Below, piece after piece: positions 46,202 through 57,559 of a stretch of 64,000 bases of DNA. A program made the translations under genes and the position numbers. The notes under the pieces were generated by a model. It ran no database searches and had not been told where the DNA came from. It worked only from the letters and a program-made list of their open reading frames with translations. How positions within the stretch are numbered: the stretch's first letter is position 1; every line of letters starts with the position of its first letter. The DNA lies in contig NZ_KQ955208.1 of the NCBI RefSeq assembly GCF_001546115.1, positions 978,021-1,042,020 on the forward strand, written 5' to 3'. The stretch comes from Paracoccus aminovorans. GTDB lineage: Bacteria; Pseudomonadota; Alphaproteobacteria; Rhodobacterales; Rhodobacteraceae.

Positions 46202-46350
46202 TCGCCCTGGCGCGCCGTTTCTCGCAGGCGTGGATGCGCTTTGAAAGCACCGGCTGGGCCGACGCCCTGGGCGCGGCGGCGGTCTGGGGCACGCTGGCCG
46301 CCGGGCTGTTCATCGTCCTGGGCTTCGGCGGCTGGGGGCCGCTGGACTGA
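46198..46350 (+). CDS. Small prophage membrane protein
   Basis: A 50-residue protein starting with GTG that overlaps the previous stop (GTGA). An amphipathic N terminus (ALARRFSQAWMRFEST) precedes one helix (WADALGAAAVWGTLAAGLFI). Function is unknown; it is probably a partner of the preceding membrane protein. Confidence 0.5.
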   Translation: MIALARRFSQAWMRFESTGWADALGAAAVWGTLAAGLFIVLGFGGWGPLD

Positions 46351-46413
46351 AGCATCGCACGGCCAATCAATGGCCGGCGCAATTTTCTCTACCGGAAGTT
46401 CGAGGGAACCGAA

Positions 46414-47246
46414 TTGATCTCCCCAAATGCCACCTTCCAGGAAATCCGCCTGGACATGATCGAGGCGGACGAGGTCCGTGCCCGCTTTCGGAACCCCGCG
46501 CGAGTGATGCGGCTGGCCGACAATATCGAAGAGGTCGGGCTGCTGAACCCGATCACCGTGCGTCCGTCCAAGGACGGCAAGCGCTTCCTGCTGGTCTGCG
46601 GCGGGCATCGTCTGGCTGCTTTCGAGGAGCTGAAGCGCGAAACCATTCCGGCCTTCGTGCGGCAGCTTACGGATGAACAGGCGCGGCAGGTTGAGGTTCA
46701 GGAAAACCTTGTCCGCGAAGACCTGACCGTCCTTGACCGGGCGCTGCATCTGGCGACCGAGAAGGCGATCTATGAGGTCAGGAACCCGGTCGCGAAGCGT
46801 GGCGGCGACAGGAAGAGCGATCAAATCCGCAACAATGCGTATTTGATTTCGAACCGCTTCACGCTGGAAATGGCGGAGGCCCTGGATTGCAGCGAGGACA
46901 CGATCAGTCGCACGATCCAGATCGCTAAGGGGGTGACGCCGGAGCTTCAGGCTGAGATCACGGGAACCGATCTGGCGAACAACCAGGCGCAGCTGCTGAA
47001 GTGGTGAAATACCCCGAAGCCCGCCGCCCGCTGCTGGCGCGGATCATGCGCGAGGAAGGCCATGGCAAGGTCTCGGATGCCGACCAGCATGCCGAGGGCC
47101 GGCGCCCGAAGGCCAAGCCCAGCCAGTCCGACAAAGAGATCTGGATGCGCAAGATCCATGCCCTTTGGGCGCATGGTCGCAAGCACTGGCAGGACGATTT
47201 CCTGACCCTGATCGACGCCGTCCGCAAGGAGAAGGGCGGCGAGTGA
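46414..47246 (+). pseudogene. Frameshifted ParB-like gene of the prophage
   Basis: A TTG start with GAGGG upstream gives a ParB N-terminal-type domain: VRARFRNPARVMRLADNIEE, then VGLLNPITVRP and CGGHRLAAFEELKRETIPAF. The frame stops at 47005-47007 after NNQAQLLKW; one missing base at about 47001 would restore LLKLVKYPEARRPLLARIMR and the rest to 47246. The full protein would be about 277 residues, as in Mu-like phages that carry ParB-domain proteins near the transposase. The N-terminal 197 residues may still be made. Confidence 0.7.
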
Positions 47247-47805
47247 TGCAGGAATGGTATTCGATCAGCGAACTGCTGGCCCTGAAGGTCCGGGGCTGCC
47301 TGCCAGCCGCCGAGGTCTGCTTGACCTCGCCAAGGCCGGGCGCTGGGACGCGGACGAACGCTATTGCCGCAAGCGCGACGGGCGCGGCGGTGGGAACGAG
47401 TACCATATCCGGCTGCTGCCGATCCACGTCCAGCGCCAGCTATCCCGGCAGGCCTATGTCGAAGAGGTGAACGCGCCGCCGCAGCCGGAAGCGCTGGATG
47501 ACACGCGCCGCGACACGCTCTGGAACGCCTATGGGGCAGCGACCGACAAGCAGAAGCAGACCGCGCAGGAGCGCCTGGAACTGGTGCGCCTGGTCGACGG
47601 GCATATGGAAGAGATGGCACTGGCGCCGGCCTGCGATCTGGTCGCGCGGGAAAAGGGCACGCCCTCGGCCACCTTGCAACGCTGGATGCGGATGGTTCGT
47701 CCGCATCCGCGTTGCGACTGGCTGGCCGTTCTGGTGCCCCAGCATTCCGGCGGCACCCGTCGCGTCACCTGTGATCCGCGCGCCTGGGAATTTGTCGTCG
47801 GTGAT
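47246..47805 (+). pseudogene. Truncated Mu-type transposase (MuA-like), N-terminal part
   Basis: The start MQEWYSISELLALK overlaps the ParB-like stop by one base. A frameshift near 47290 moves coding to LPASRRGLLDLAKAGRWDAD, then [17 protein letters not shown], which fits the MuA end-binding N-terminal domain. It goes on through LVRLVDGHMEEMALAPACDL and VTCDPRAWEFVVGD and then stops matching at about 47805. The catalytic DDE core is absent, so the element cannot transpose by itself. Confidence 0.7.
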
Positions 47806-48089
47806 CACCCTTCCGGCCCACGTCCGAACTGGTGCCCGGCTTCAACATCCAGCGCCCCGCCGCCGCCGGCGGCGCCGGCGCCGCGACCGCTGGCGCAACC
47901 GCGGCGCCCGTGAAGGTCGAGGAGACGATCAACCACGACTACAAGAGCGAGCACACGGTCACCGTCACCGTACCGGTCACCATTCGCTAGGAGATCAAGC
48001 GCGATGCAGGCGCGATCTCGCGCGACATCGGCGCCCGGACCGAGCGTGAGGTCCGCAAGGCTCTGTCCGATGCCTCTATCCCGGAGTGA
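47806..48089 (+). pseudogene. Tape-measure protein, C-terminal fragment
   Basis: In a third frame the residues FRPTSELVPGFNIQRPAAAG, VKVEETINHDYKSEHTVTVT and then EIKRDAGAISRDIGARTERE, ending SDASIPE, look like the end of a phage tail tape-measure protein. A TAG at 47988-47990 interrupts it. It directly follows the transposase fragment, showing a deletion of the whole middle of the phage. Confidence 0.6.
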
Positions 48090-48092
48090 TCC

Positions 48093-48506
48093 ATGCTGAT
48101 GGCCCTCGGCCCCTTCCGCTTTTCCCTGGACCTCGTGCCGCTGGAAAGCATGACTGACCGCGAAACCGCGCGGATCGAACAGATGCAGCGGGCCAAGGTC
48201 ATGCCCACGCCTCAATTCCTCGGCCCGGGCGACCGCACCCTGACGATCAACGCGGTGATCTATAAGGAGGTGCTGTCGCCCGGCGGGCCGCTTCAGGTCG
48301 ACCTCATGCGCCTCGCCATTCGCAAGGGGACCCGCCTGCCGCTGATCTCGCGTGCGGGCGGTTTCTACGGGTTCTTCCTGATCCAGTCTCTGGCGGTCGA
48401 GAAAACGCATGTCCTGCCCAACGGCACCTTCCAGAAGATGGAAGTCGAGCTGCAACTGATTCGCTCGCCCAGCAGTCTGTCGCTGGCCGGCATCCAGCTA
48501 TTCTGA
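48093..48506 (+). CDS. Phage tail protein U-like
   Basis: A 137-residue protein of the P2 GpU type, a tail completion protein. LMALGPFRFSLDLVPLESMT, FLGPGDRTLTINAVIYKE and then GFYGFFLIQSLAVEKTHVLP match the family. It is the only late gene of the remnant with an undamaged frame. It is followed by the X- and D-like genes as in P2-tailed prophages of this group. Confidence 0.82.
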   Translation: MLMALGPFRFSLDLVPLESMTDRETARIEQMQRAKVMPTPQFLGPGDRTLTINAVIYKEVLSPGGPLQVDLMRLAIRKGTRLPLISRAGGFYGFFLIQSLAVEKTHVLPNGTFQKMEVELQLIRSPSSLSLAGIQLF

Positions 48507-48516
48507 AGGGAGCGCC

Positions 48517-48725
48517 ATGGCGACCTACACCACCGCAGGCGGCGAGATGATCGACCAGATCACCTGGCGCTATTACGGCCACCAGATCGGCACCACAGAG
48601 GCCGTCCTGGCGGCCAATCCGGGGCTCGCAGCCGCGCCCAGCCTCTGGGGCCGGGCCTGGTCATCGAACTGCCGGTGATCGCGGCAAGCTCCGAAACGAC
48701 CCGACCGGTGAAGCTCTATGACTGA
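48517..48725 (+). pseudogene. Phage tail protein X-like, frameshifted
   Basis: The ATG opens TTAGGEMIDQITWRYYGHQI and AAPSL, a GpX/LysM-like baseplate hub protein. A duplicated CT near 48643 breaks the frame (stop at 48677). Without it, GPGLVIELPVIAAS would continue to 48725, overlapping the D-like gene by 8 bases. The total would be about 68 residues, normal for GpX. Confidence 0.7.
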
Positions 48726-49733
48726 TGGCCGCTTTCCCGCCTTCAGGCTCACGGCTGATGGTGCGCCCTTTGCACCCGAGCGCGTGCTGTCCATAACGAT
48801 TTCCGATGAGGCCGGGTTCGAGAGCGACGAACTGGTCATCATCCTGGACGATGCCGATCCGCAAATCGCGCGGCCACGGCAAGGCGCGCTCCTGACGATT
48901 GCCCTTGGCTATGACGGCGCGGCACTGACCGAGTTCGGAACCTACACCGTCGAGGAGGTCGAGCGCAGCGGCTGGCCCCGCCGGCTGACGCTCACGGCGA
49001 AAGCGGCCGACCACGCCAAGGCCATGAAGGAGCCGAAGACCCGCGCCTGGGAGGACAAGACGCTTGGCGACCTCGTGAAAGCCATCGCGGGGGAGCACGG
49101 ACTGAAGGCCGAGATCAGCAGCGCCCTGGCTTCAGTGAAACTGCCCTACATCGCACAGACCGAGGAGAGCGATCAGCACCTGCTGACCCGCATCGGCAAG
49201 CGCGTGGGGACGGTGATCGCGCCCAAGGATCAGCGCCTCCTGGTGACTGCCCGGCACTCGGGCAAGACGGTCAGCGGCCAATCCATGCCCGAGGTCAAGG
49301 TGACGGCCGACATGCTGGTGGACATGGACGGCTACCGGATCGGATCGCGCCCGCGCGGGCGGTTCGGATCGGTCAGGACGCGGTGGCGCGACAGGCAGGC
49401 CGGCCTGACACGCAACGTCGATGTTTCAACCGGCCTCGAAGGGCCGCGAAAGACCTTCGAGAGGTCTATCAGGACGAGGCCGAAGCCCGCCGCGCTGCCG
49501 ACGCCGCGGTGCGGGAGATCAAGGCCGGCGAGGGTGACATGCGGCTTCTGCTGGTCGGATACCCGCTGGCGCGGGCCGAGGCCCCGATCGTCGTCGAGGG
49601 CGTCAGCCTTGATTTGGATGGCCGATGGATCGCGACTCGTGTTAACCACGAATGGAACTTCGAAAGCGGCGGGGCCACAACCGAGATCATCGCGGAGTTC
49701 GGGGCGGACGATGACGATGCAGCGGCATCCTGA
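48718..49733 (+). pseudogene. Phage late control protein D-like, frameshifted
   Basis: The baseplate hub protein (GpD, T4 gp27-like). Frame 1 codes FPAFRLTADGAPFAPERVLS through SVRTRWRDRQAGLTRNVDVS. A shift at about 49445 moves coding to KDLREVYQDEAEARRAADAA, ending EIIAEFGADDDDAAAS at 49733. The combined length of about 338 residues is normal for the family. It is the last gene before the right end. Confidence 0.75.
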
Positions 49734-49743
49734 AGATCAAATC

Positions 49744-49763
49744 GGCAGAAAAAATTTTCTGCC
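49744..49763. terminator. Hairpin after the D-like gene
   Basis: GGCAGAAAA and TTTTCTGCC form a 9-bp inverted repeat with a 2-base centre directly after the D-like stop. It resembles a terminator, and its end overlaps the proposed R2 site. Confidence 0.5.
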
Positions 49764-49805
49764 AAACCTGTTGTCCCGAGACTTCAAAACGGATGTCCCG
49801 CTTCA

Positions 49806-49970
49806 GCGGCAGAGCGGCAGAGCGGCAGAGCGGCAGAGCGGCAGAGCGGCAGAGCGGTAGAGCGGCAGAGCGGCAGAGCGGCAGAGCGGCAGAGCGGCAG
49901 AGCGGCAGAGCGGCAGAGCGGCAGAGCGGCAGAGCGGCAGAGCGGCAGAGCGGCAGAGCGGCAGAGCGGC
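49806..49970. repeat. Octanucleotide tandem array (GCGGCAGA)n, about 20 copies
   Basis: An almost perfect 8-bp repeat over 165 bases, one unit carrying T for C near 49858. It begins at the proposed right end of the prophage, in phase with the shorter GCGGGAGA array at 43930-43950. Because 8 is not a multiple of 3, copy changes would shift any reading frame across it, but no supported gene crosses it. Confidence 0.95.
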
Positions 49971-50051
49971 GCAAGATCACGGAACCATGGTGGGCGTCAA
50001 CGCCGGGATGCGCCGCCACAGCCTTGGTCGCGGCATCGCATCACGCACGGC

Positions 50052-50402
50052 TCAGCCGGCGTCGAAATCGTCCTCGTGGCGCACCGGGCCAATGGCCAGC
50101 CAGCTGGCCCGCACCCGCGCGACGCGGGTATCGCCCCAGGTGCGGAATTGCAGCTCGAACCCCTGCGTGGTGACCTGCACCGCCTGGATATCGGCGCGCT
50201 GGTTGGCGTTGCGGTCCACGTCCCACATGCTGAGCGCGACATGCACCACCGGCGGCTCGGCGAAGCCTTCATCGAAATCCACGCGCTGCACCTCGAGCCG
50301 CGGCCCGTGCCCGGTCCACATCGGACCGCCGCTTTCGAAGGCCGAGAACATCTCGACCGAGCCCTGCTCGACCCCGACAGCAAAATGTCCGAAACGCCGC
50401 AA
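50052..50402 (-). CDS. H-type lectin domain protein
   Basis: A 116-residue protein mostly formed by one H-type lectin domain (VHVALSMWDVDRNANQRADI and then FELQFRTWGDTRVARVRASW, as in discoidin and snail agglutinins). There is no signal peptide. The N terminus MRRFGHFAVGVEQGSVEMFS is typical of the family. It lies on the same strand after atpC, separated by a terminator. It could bind sugar, or act at the cell surface or as a phage tail decoration; its role is unknown. Confidence 0.8.
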   Translation of the reverse strand: MRRFGHFAVGVEQGSVEMFSAFESGGPMWTGHGPRLEVQRVDFDEGFAEPPVVHVALSMWDVDRNANQRADIQAVQVTTQGFELQFRTWGDTRVARVRASWLAIGPVRHEDDFDAG

Positions 50403-50466
50403 ATTCCGCCTTCCCCTCGTCGAATGCCCCGCATCCTGATGATAAAAGGTTGAGAAACAATTGAGA

Positions 50467-50489
50467 AAGCCCCGGAATTTCCGGGGCTT
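50467..50489 (-). terminator. Terminator of the atp operon
   Basis: AAGCCCCGG and CCGGGGCTT form a 9-bp stem with a 5-base loop, about 30 bases after the atpC stop. On the minus strand T-rich sequence follows; on the plus strand a TTTTT lies 7 bases on. Confidence 0.8.
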
Positions 50490-50516
50490 GCTGTCTTTTT
50501 CGCCAGATGCCCGCGC

Positions 50517-50963
50517 TTAGTGCGGGAAATTCGAGTGGTTCGGGTCCAATCCGATATGGGTGCCAAGGGCCTCCATATCCGCCAGCAGCTTGACGGCGGC
50601 GGCGACGATTTCCTCGCCGGCCGAGTCGCGCTCCTTGGCGGATTGCACGCGGCGATGGGCTTGCGCCATCATCTCGTTGAAGACCTCTTGCGTCATCTCG
50701 GCCCGCGGATGGCCACGTTCGGCCAGCAGGGTGACGGAGTCGTTGTTGATCTCGGCGAAGCCGCCGGTCACCGCGAATTCCGTCTGGCTGCCGTCCGCCG
50801 CGACCACGGTCACCAGGCCGGGGCGCAGGTTGACGATGGCCGGCGCATGGCCGGGCATCGCCGTCAGGTCGCCGTCGGCGCCGGGCAGGCGCACCTCGCG
50901 CACCGGGACGGACACCAGGTTCCGCTCCGGCGACACCAGGTCGAACTGCATCGTGTCGGCCAT
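50517..50963 (-). CDS. atpC: ATP synthase F1 subunit epsilon
   Basis: A 148-residue central-stalk subunit. The N-terminal beta-sandwich has MQFDLVSPERNLVSVPVREV and GADGDLTAMPGHAPAIVNLR, and GGFAEINNDSVTLLAERG is family-typical. The C-terminal helices are short. It is the last gene of the atpHAGDC operon, 9 bases after atpD. Confidence 0.95.
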   Translation of the reverse strand: MADTMQFDLVSPERNLVSVPVREVRLPGADGDLTAMPGHAPAIVNLRPGLVTVVAADGSQTEFAVTGGFAEINNDSVTLLAERGHPRAEMTQEVFNEMMAQAHRRVQSAKERDSAGEEIVAAAVKLLADMEALGTHIGLDPNHSNFPH

Positions 50964-50972
50964 GTCGCCCCC

Positions 50973-52415
<1,443 letters not shown>

Positions 52416-53291
52416 TCAGAGCGCCTCTGCGCCCGAGATGATTTCGATAAGTTCCTTGGTGATCGCCGCCTGACGTGTCCGGTTGTATTCGGTGGTCAGC
52501 TTGTTGATCATGTCGCCGGCGTTGCGGGTCGCGTTGTCCATCGCGCTCATCCGGGCACCCTGTTCGGAGGCCGCGTTCTCCAGCAGCGCCGCGAAGACCT
52601 GGGTCGCCACGGAACGCGGCAAGAGGTCGTTCAGGATCGCGTGCTCATCCGGTTCGTAGTCGTAAAGCGACGAGGCACCGGCCTCGGCGCCTTCCTCGAC
52701 CACGGCGGGGATGATCTGGCGTGCGGTCGGAACCTGGCTGATGACCGATTCGAAGCGGTTGTAGAACAGCGTCGCCACGTCGAACTGGCCGGCGTCGAAA
52801 CGGTCCAGGATTTCGTCGGCGATGCCGCGCGCGTTCTCATAGCCGATGCGCTTCACCTCGCTCATGTCCACGTGATGGACGAAATATTGCGAGTATTCGC
52901 GCTTCAGCTGCTCGCGGCCCTTCTTGCCGACGGTCAGCAGCTCGACCTGCTTGCCCTGGGCTTGCAGCTCGGCCATGCGCTGGCGGGCCAGCTTGACGAT
53001 GGACGAGTTGAAGCCGCCGGCAAGCCCGCGCTCCGAGGTCATCACCACCAGGAGGTGGCGGCGATCCTCGCCGGTGCCGGCCAACAGGCGCGGCGCGTTG
53101 TCCGAGCCGGCCGCCGCAGCGGTCAGCCCGGCCATCACGCTGGCCATGCGGTCGGCATAGGGACGCGCAGCCTCGGCCGCTTCCTGCGCGCGGCGCAGTT
53201 TCGCGGCGGCGACCATCTGCATCGCCTTGGTGATCTTGCGCGTGTTCTTGACGCTGCCGATCCGGTTTTTCAGATCCTTGAGGCTGGGCAT
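52416..53291 (-). CDS. atpG: ATP synthase F1 subunit gamma
   Basis: A 291-residue rotor shaft. The N-terminal [20 protein letters not shown], continuing [11 protein letters not shown], and the C-terminal [20 protein letters not shown] with [20 protein letters not shown] are the two conserved coiled-coil helices. It follows atpA by 14 bases. Confidence 0.97.
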   Translation of the reverse strand: MPSLKDLKNRIGSVKNTRKITKAMQMVAAAKLRRAQEAAEAARPYADRMASVMAGLTAAAAGSDNAPRLLAGTGEDRRHLLVVMTSERGLAGGFNSSIVKLARQRMAELQAQGKQVELLTVGKKGREQLKREYSQYFVHHVDMSEVKRIGYENARGIADEILDRFDAGQFDVATLFYNRFESVISQVPTARQIIPAVVEEGAEAGASSLYDYEPDEHAILNDLLPRSVATQVFAALLENAASEQGARMSAMDNATRNAGDMINKLTTEYNRTRQAAITKELIEIISGAEAL

Positions 53292-53305
53292 CTAAAGCTC
53301 CCCTC

Positions 53306-54840
<1,535 letters not shown>

Positions 54841-54841
<1 letters not shown>

Positions 54842-55407
54842 TATCCGACCTCTTTCATAGCATTCTGGAGGGAGGCGAGCTTGGAGCGGATCGAGCTGTC
54901 GATCATCTGCGAGCCCAGTTTGACGATCATGCCGCCGATGAGGCTTTCATCGACGCGCGCGTTCAGTTTCACCTTCTTGCCCGATTTCGCGGCCAGCGCG
55001 TCGGTCAGGCGGGACTTCTGGTCGTCGCTCAGCGCCTGGGCGCTGACCACGTCGGCGGTGACCTCGCCCTTCGCATCGGCGATCAGGCCGCGCAGCTTGG
55101 CGATCAGTTGCGGCAGCGCGAACAGCCGGCGGTTCCGGGCCATCAGGCGCAGGACATTCGCCAGCTCGGACGAAAGACCCATCTTGTCGGCCAGGGCGCC
55201 GATGGCAGCCTCCTGTTGGCGGCGGTCGTAGAGGGGCGAGACGGTCAGATCGCGCAGATCCGCGCTGGCGTCATAGGCCGAGGCCAGGTCGTCGATCTGG
55301 GCTGAAAGGGTGTCGATCCCTCCCGCGTCCCGGACCAGATCGAACAGGGCCTGCGCATAACGCCCGGCGATATCAGCGGAAATCGAAGCGGAATTGGCCA
55401 CGGTCAT
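54841..55407 (-). CDS. atpH: ATP synthase F1 subunit delta
   Basis: A 188-residue peripheral-stalk subunit (OSCP-like). The N-terminal [20 protein letters not shown] and the C-terminal [20 protein letters not shown] with [12 protein letters not shown] are conserved. The start MTVANSAS is preferred over an upstream frame of 23 codons that is not conserved. It is first in the operon; the F0 genes are not in the window. Confidence 0.94.
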
Positions 55408-55668
55408 CCTTCCGGTTAGCGCAAGCTCCGCAGGCGGGCCGGCGTTCGGGCCGGTCTGTCGCGGAGCGCGGGTCAAATGGGGGCCATGGCACGGCGGGCT
55501 AGGGCCTTCCCGAAATCTGCGGCGTCTCTAGCAGGTGCTTTTCGCTGCCGCAACCGCCTTGAACACGGAAATGCGAGGGTTTGCGGCCCTTGCAGCGCCC
55601 ATGTGCCGCCGGTCCCGACCCCGATTGCGCAAACAGTCGCCGAGCCGCCCCGCCTCGCGCGCGCGAAG

Positions 55669-56499
55669 CTAATTCCGGCCCGGCTCCGCGGCGGGGGATC
55701 GCGCCGCAGATTCGGGCTGCGTGCGGCCGCGCACCGTGCGCCCCGCGCCCTGCCCCGCCGGCCGCGGCCGGGCGATGCCTTCCAGCACGGCCAGCGGGCT
55801 CGGCACGCTGACCTTGCGGCCGCGCCCGACCGGGGCCTGCACCTGCTTGCTGAACTCGGACAGCACCACGCCCGCCACCAGCACCTGGCTGATGCGCAGC
55901 CCCGCCCGCTCCCACATCTGGGCGCTTTTCAGCCAGAAGCGCCGGTCCGAGGGCGGGATGTAGAGCGCCGCCCCGGTGCCCTCGGCGACGAAGCCCGCCG
56001 CGCGGGCCTGCGCATCGAGCTGCCCGGCGGTATAGCTGCGGCCGAAGCCGAAGGGCGTCGTCTCGGACCGCGCCCAGAGGCCGGCGCGGTTCGGCACCAT
56101 GACCAGCATCCGCCCGCCCGGTCCCAGCACCCGCCAGGCCTCGTCCATCAGCGCCGCCGGATGGTCGGCGGTCTCGAGCGCATGCAGCAGCACCAGCCGG
56201 TCGACGCTGCCGGTGTCCAGCGGCCAGGCCGTCTCCTCGCACAGCGCCGAGCAATTCGGCAGCCCCGCCGGCCAGGCCATCACCCCCTGCGGCCCCGGCA
56301 TCAGCGAGATCACCCGCCGCGCCCGCCCCAGCCAAGGCCGCAGCAGCGGCACCGCGAAGCCGTAGCCGGCGACGGTCATGCCCTGGGTCTGCTCGGGCGG
56401 CCACATCCCGCTCAGCCGGTCGCGCAGCACGCGCTGCACCACCCGGCCCAGCGCGCGGGTATAGTAGAACTTCCGTAGCTCATAGACGTCGTGATGCAT
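55669..56499 (-). CDS. SAM-dependent methyltransferase
   Basis: A 276-residue class I methyltransferase with the N-terminal start MHHDVYELRKFYYTRALGRV. The SAM region MTVAGYGFAVPLLRPWLGRA is diverged; LVLLHALETADHPAALMDEA and WRVLGPGGRMLVMVPNRAGL fit motif III. The C-terminal 60 residues are basic and disordered. The substrate is unknown. It is divergent from gloB, a common arrangement in Rhodobacteraceae. Confidence 0.82.
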   Translation of the reverse strand: MHHDVYELRKFYYTRALGRVVQRVLRDRLSGMWPPEQTQGMTVAGYGFAVPLLRPWLGRARRVISLMPGPQGVMAWPAGLPNCSALCEETAWPLDTGSVDRLVLLHALETADHPAALMDEAWRVLGPGGRMLVMVPNRAGLWARSETTPFGFGRSYTAGQLDAQARAAGFVAEGTGAALYIPPSDRRFWLKSAQMWERAGLRISQVLVAGVVLSEFSKQVQAPVGRGRKVSVPSPLAVLEGIARPRPAGQGAGRTVRGRTQPESAARSPAAEPGRN

Positions 56500-56550
56500 T
56501 GCGTCCCCCGCTTCGCCCGGCCAGACTGCGGCAAAGAGAGGATTTTGCCA

Positions 56551-57297
56551 ATGCCGCTGGAACTGGTCCCCGTCCGCTGCCTGACCGACAACTATGCCTG
56601 GCTGCTCAACGGCAATGGCCAGACCACGCTGATCGACGCCCCCGAGGCCGCGCCGATCCTGGCAGAACTGGCCGCGCGCGGCTGGACGCTGGACCTGATC
56701 GCGCTGACCCATCACCACGCCGACCATATCCAGGCCGTGCCCGAACTGGTCCGGATGACCGGCGCCCGCGTCATGGGCAATGCAGAGGACGCCGCCCGCC
56801 TGCCGCCGCTGGACCTGGCCGTCCGACCCGGCGAGACGGCGCGGATCTGCGGCGAGCCGGCCGAGGTCATCGACGTGCCCGGCCACACCATCGGCCATAT
56901 CGCCTTCCACCTGCCAGAATCGGCCATGGTCTTTACCGCCGACAGCCTGATGGCGCTGGGATGCGGCCGGCTGTTCGAGGGCGACGCCGAGACGATGTGG
57001 GACTCGCTCTCGCGCCTGAATGCGCTGCCAGGGGAAACGCTGGTCTGTTCCGGCCACGATTATTGCCGCGGCAACGGCGCCTTCGCGCTTTCGGTCGAGC
57101 CGGACAATGCCGCATTGCAGAAGCGGCTGGCGGAAACCGCGGCGGGGGCGCGGCCCTGCGCACCTTCGACCCTGGTCGAGGAACGGGCAACGAATCCCTT
57201 CCTGCGCGTGGCGGAACTGCGGGATTTCCTGGGCTTGCAGGGCCAATCCGATGCCCGCGTCTTTGCCGAGCTGCGCCGGCGCAAGGACGTGTTCTGA
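56551..57297 (+). CDS. gloB: Hydroxyacylglutathione hydrolase (glyoxalase II)
   Basis: A 248-residue metallo-beta-lactamase-fold enzyme that releases lactate from S-lactoylglutathione. The zinc motif THHHADHIQ, CLTDNYAWLL, VPGHTIGHIAFHLP, FTADSLMALGCGRLFEG and VCSGHDYCRGN supply the metal ligands in order. The C terminus ELRRRKDVF is the usual glutathione-binding end. The start MPLELVPVRC is chosen over an upstream in-frame ATG because it follows AGAGAGGA and fits the family. Confidence 0.95.
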   Translation: MPLELVPVRCLTDNYAWLLNGNGQTTLIDAPEAAPILAELAARGWTLDLIALTHHHADHIQAVPELVRMTGARVMGNAEDAARLPPLDLAVRPGETARICGEPAEVIDVPGHTIGHIAFHLPESAMVFTADSLMALGCGRLFEGDAETMWDSLSRLNALPGETLVCSGHDYCRGNGAFALSVEPDNAALQKRLAETAAGARPCAPSTLVEERATNPFLRVAELRDFLGLQGQSDARVFAELRRRKDVF

Positions 57298-57559
57298 GAT
57301 GTTTCTGCAACGCGACAAGAGAATTCGAATGGCATCCCGTCCTTGTGGCGCCGGGGCGCCGCTGGCGGGCGGGCTGCTTGAAATTTCGCCTGCCGATCAT
57401 CACATCTGCCTCAGCCGCGGGAAATTCGGCATGAGCGGAAGCAAATACCGCTTGAATTGCGCGAAAATCCACCAATTCTTAACTGTATCGTGACAGTCTG
57501 GTCAGGTGGACCGCTAGATATGGCGGCCCAAACCGCCAGCCGACTGACAGGAGCTTGAA
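57298..57559 (+). promoter_or_regulatory. Upstream region of clpA
   Basis: A 262-base gap without a supported gene. It holds CTTGAAA at 57377-57383 and CTTGAAT near 57451, which resemble heat-shock sigma (RpoH) -35 elements, but matching -10 elements are poor. No clpS gene is present here, although clpS often precedes clpA. Confidence 0.3.

Larger units (their letters stand above)
43951..49805 (+). mobile_element. Degraded Mu-like prophage with P2-type tail genes
   Basis: A 5.85-kb remnant. The proposed ends are TGTTACGGGACATC (43951) and, read inwards from the right, TGAAGCGGGACATC (49805), i.e. TG...CA as for Mu-type elements. Inner motifs of the form CGGGACA-W-C occur at 43956 (L1), 44070 (an L-site variant), 49781-49800 (R1) and 49762-49778 (R2). 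The flanking five bases are GCGGG and GCGGC, close to a 5-bp target duplication. Gene order is repressor, small early protein, ParB-like protein, transposase start, then tape-measure end, U, X, D. Intact Mu-like phages are about 35-40 kb, so roughly 85 percent is gone. Confidence 0.75.

Noticed and set aside
49806..49970. CRISPR array
   Set aside because: There are no spacers: units are contiguous 8-mers, and no cas genes are near.
49793..50173. Open frames through the octamer array (RQSGRAAE repeats) as a repeat protein
   Set aside because: The array is open in many frames by composition alone, with no start signal or conserved flanks; it is simple tandem DNA.
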